From an uncultured Rhodanobacteraceae bacterium (GTDB taxonomy: Bacteria > Pseudomonadota > Gammaproteobacteria > Xanthomonadales > Ahniellaceae): 6,138 nt of DNA. Positions 4,997 to 6,138 of this stretch are shown here, piece after piece. Where the stretch lies: positions 1 through 6,138 of the forward strand of contig CALMWD010000108.1 in assembly GCA_937873105.1 (NCBI GenBank), in the 5' to 3' direction. Position numbers and translations under genes: made by a program. The notes beneath the pieces are model-generated. The model had not been told where the DNA came from and searched no databases. It worked only from the letters and a program-made list of their open reading frames with translations. Every line of letters begins with the position of its first letter. Position 1 is the first letter of the stretch.

Positions 4997-5725
4997 ATGA
5001 GCGACAGCGAGATCCGTTTCTCCGACCGGTTGCGCGAACGCTTCGCCGACCAGGTCCTGCGCGTCATCGACTCGGCCGACGTGCCGACCCTTGAGGTGAA
5101 GGCCGAATGCTGGCTCGATGTCGCCCGTGCACTGCGCGACGAAGCCGAGTTCCGCTTCGAGCAGGCCGTGGACCTGTGCGGCGTCGACTACCTCGGTTTC
5201 GGCGAAGCCGAATGGGACACCAGCGACGTCAGCGGCGAAGGTTTCTCGCGCGGCGTCGAAGGTTTCGGCCCCGGTCGTTTCAAGTGGTCGGAGCGCCCGG
5301 AAGCCGCGCACAAGCACAATCGCTTCGCCGTGGTCGCGAACCTGCTGTCGCTGGCGCACAACCGGCGCGTTCGCATCCGCTGCTTCGCGCCCGACGAGGG
5401 ACTGCCGGTGGTGCCGTCGCTGGTCGGTGTCTGGCGCGGGCTGAACTGGTTCGAACGCGAGGCCTTCGACCTGTTCGGCATCCTGTTCGAGGGCCATCCG
5501 GATCTGCGCCGCATCCTCACCGACTACGGTTTCGTCGGCCATCCGTTCCGCAAGGACTTCCCGCTGATCGGCAACGTCGAGGTGCGTTACGACGCCGAGA
5601 AGCAGCGCGTGGTCTACGAACCGGTGTCGATCGAGCCGCGCGTCGGCGTGCCGCGCGTGGTGCGCGAGGACGCCCGCTACGACCAGGCGCGCAGCGAGTC
5701 CGCCGCGCGTTCGGCAGGGAAGTGA
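4997..5725 (+). CDS. nuoC: NADH-quinone oxidoreductase subunit C (NuoC, 30 kDa)
   Basis: A 242-residue peripheral-arm subunit of complex I with no cofactor; it packs against NuoD and NuoB. The family signature is clear at 151-199: [13 protein letters not shown], then [24 protein letters not shown] and GNVEVRYD. The N-terminal fold ends at DLCGVDYL (59-66). Most proteobacterial homologues then pass within a few residues to the RF-x-VV-x-LLS strand; here about 40 residues intervene (67-108, with [19 protein letters not shown]). I recall a similar insert in Xanthomonas NuoC. The 35-residue C-terminal tail after EPV is basic and likely flexible. The ATG at 4997 has GAGGTGGA at 4986-4993, partly inside the nuoB stop. 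The protein is not fused to NuoD, unlike in E. coli; nuoD starts 2 nt after this stop. Confidence 0.97.
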   Translation: MSDSEIRFSDRLRERFADQVLRVIDSADVPTLEVKAECWLDVARALRDEAEFRFEQAVDLCGVDYLGFGEAEWDTSDVSGEGFSRGVEGFGPGRFKWSERPEAAHKHNRFAVVANLLSLAHNRRVRIRCFAPDEGLPVVPSLVGVWRGLNWFEREAFDLFGILFEGHPDLRRILTDYGFVGHPFRKDFPLIGNVEVRYDAEKQRVVYEPVSIEPRVGVPRVVREDARYDQARSESAARSAGK

Positions 5726-5727
5726 CC

Positions 5728-6138
5728 ATGCAAGAGATCCGCAACTACACGATCAACTTCGGTCCGCAGCATCCGGCCGCGCACGGCGTGTTGCGCCTGG
5801 TGCTGGAACTGGACGGCGAGACCGTGATGCGCGCCGACCCGCACGTCGGCCTGCTGCATCGCGGCACCGAGAAGCTGGCCGAGTCCAAGCCGTACAACCA
5901 GTCGATCGGCTACATGGATCGCCTCGACTACGTGTCGATGATGTGCAACGAGCACGCCTACGTGCGCGCGATCGAGCAGCTGCTCGGCATCGAGGCGCCG
6001 GCGCGGGCGCAGGTCATCCGCACCTTGTTCGACGAGATCACGCGTATCCTGAACCATCTGATGTGGCTCGGTTCGAACGCGCTCGACCTCGGCGCGATGA
6101 CGCTGTTCCTGTATGCGTTCCGCGAACGCGAGGAGCTG
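5728..6138 (+). CDS. nuoD: NADH-quinone oxidoreductase subunit D (NuoD, 49 kDa), 5' part (runs off window)
   Basis: The first 137 residues of a subunit normally a little over 400 long; it is related to [NiFe]-hydrogenase large subunits and forms much of the quinone-binding pocket of complex I. Visible marks are the quinone-site loop GPQHPAAHG (12-20; H19 aligns with the quinone-coordinating His known in bovine and Thermus enzymes), the 49-kDa signature LLHRGTEK (42-49), and [16 protein letters not shown] (63-78) with Y68 in the position of the quinone-contacting Tyr. [16 protein letters not shown] (98-113) is also typical. These residue equivalences are from memory of the family. The ATG at 5728 lies 2 nt after the nuoC stop, with AGGGAAG at 5716-5722 as ribosome-binding site. 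The frame is open to the window edge, and nothing suggests truncation other than the edge itself. Confidence 0.97.
   Translation, partial: MQEIRNYTINFGPQHPAAHGVLRLVLELDGETVMRADPHVGLLHRGTEKLAESKPYNQSIGYMDRLDYVSMMCNEHAYVRAIEQLLGIEAPARAQVIRTLFDEITRILNHLMWLGSNALDLGAMTLFLYAFREREEL

Noticed and set aside
4412..5542. Minus-strand frame of about 376 codons opposite nuoB/nuoC
   Set aside because: Antisense shadow of highly conserved nuo genes; no plausible ribosome site or motif.
1..6138. Insertion sequences, CRISPR arrays, defence systems, toxin-antitoxin pairs, riboswitches
   Set aside because: I looked for terminal inverted repeats, regularly spaced repeats, small paired genes and structured leaders and found none; the window is almost entirely filled by identified genes.

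Overview
The window is a GC-rich, densely packed chromosomal segment of a gammaproteobacterium, most likely from the Xanthomonadales/Lysobacterales. Three things point there. NuoC and NuoD are separate genes (in E. coli they are fused). NuoC carries a long insert of the kind I recall from Xanthomonas homologues. The order tpiA - secG - tRNA-Leu - nuoABCD fits that group. This assignment is inference from recalled protein sequence and gene order, not from a search.

Layout, left to right. (1) The 3' part of glmM (phosphoglucosamine mutase, peptidoglycan and LPS precursor supply) runs in from the left edge. (2) Two genes of unknown substrate follow: a non-haem Fe(II)/2-oxoglutarate oxygenase of the isopenicillin N synthase-like family (+), and a classical short-chain dehydrogenase/reductase (-). 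Their stop codons face each other across 10 nt. (3) tpiA (glycolysis) starts divergently from the dehydrogenase, behind a reasonable sigma70-type promoter, and is followed 20 nt later by secG (SecYEG translocon subunit) with a long acidic, Ala-rich tail. (4) A class II tRNA-Leu(GAG) gene with encoded CCA follows, closed by a clear intrinsic terminator. (5) The NADH:quinone oxidoreductase (complex I) operon then begins: nuoA, nuoB, nuoC and the first 137 codons of nuoD, which runs off the right edge. The nuo genes overlap or lie 2 to 9 nt apart, as expected for one transcript with coupled translation.

Most of the window is conserved housekeeping sequence. The glmM / secG / tRNA-Leu(GAG) association is also the one known in E. 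coli, here with tpiA next to secG and two accessory redox genes inserted after glmM. I see no mobile element, CRISPR array, toxin-antitoxin pair or defence system. No non-coding gap exceeds 300 bases; the longest is about 180 nt between secG and nuoA and is occupied by the tRNA and its terminator. The points most worth a second look are the unassigned oxygenase/dehydrogenase pair, a LacI-family-like palindrome at the tpiA stop codon, the SecG tail, and the lack of room for a nuo promoter after the tRNA terminator.
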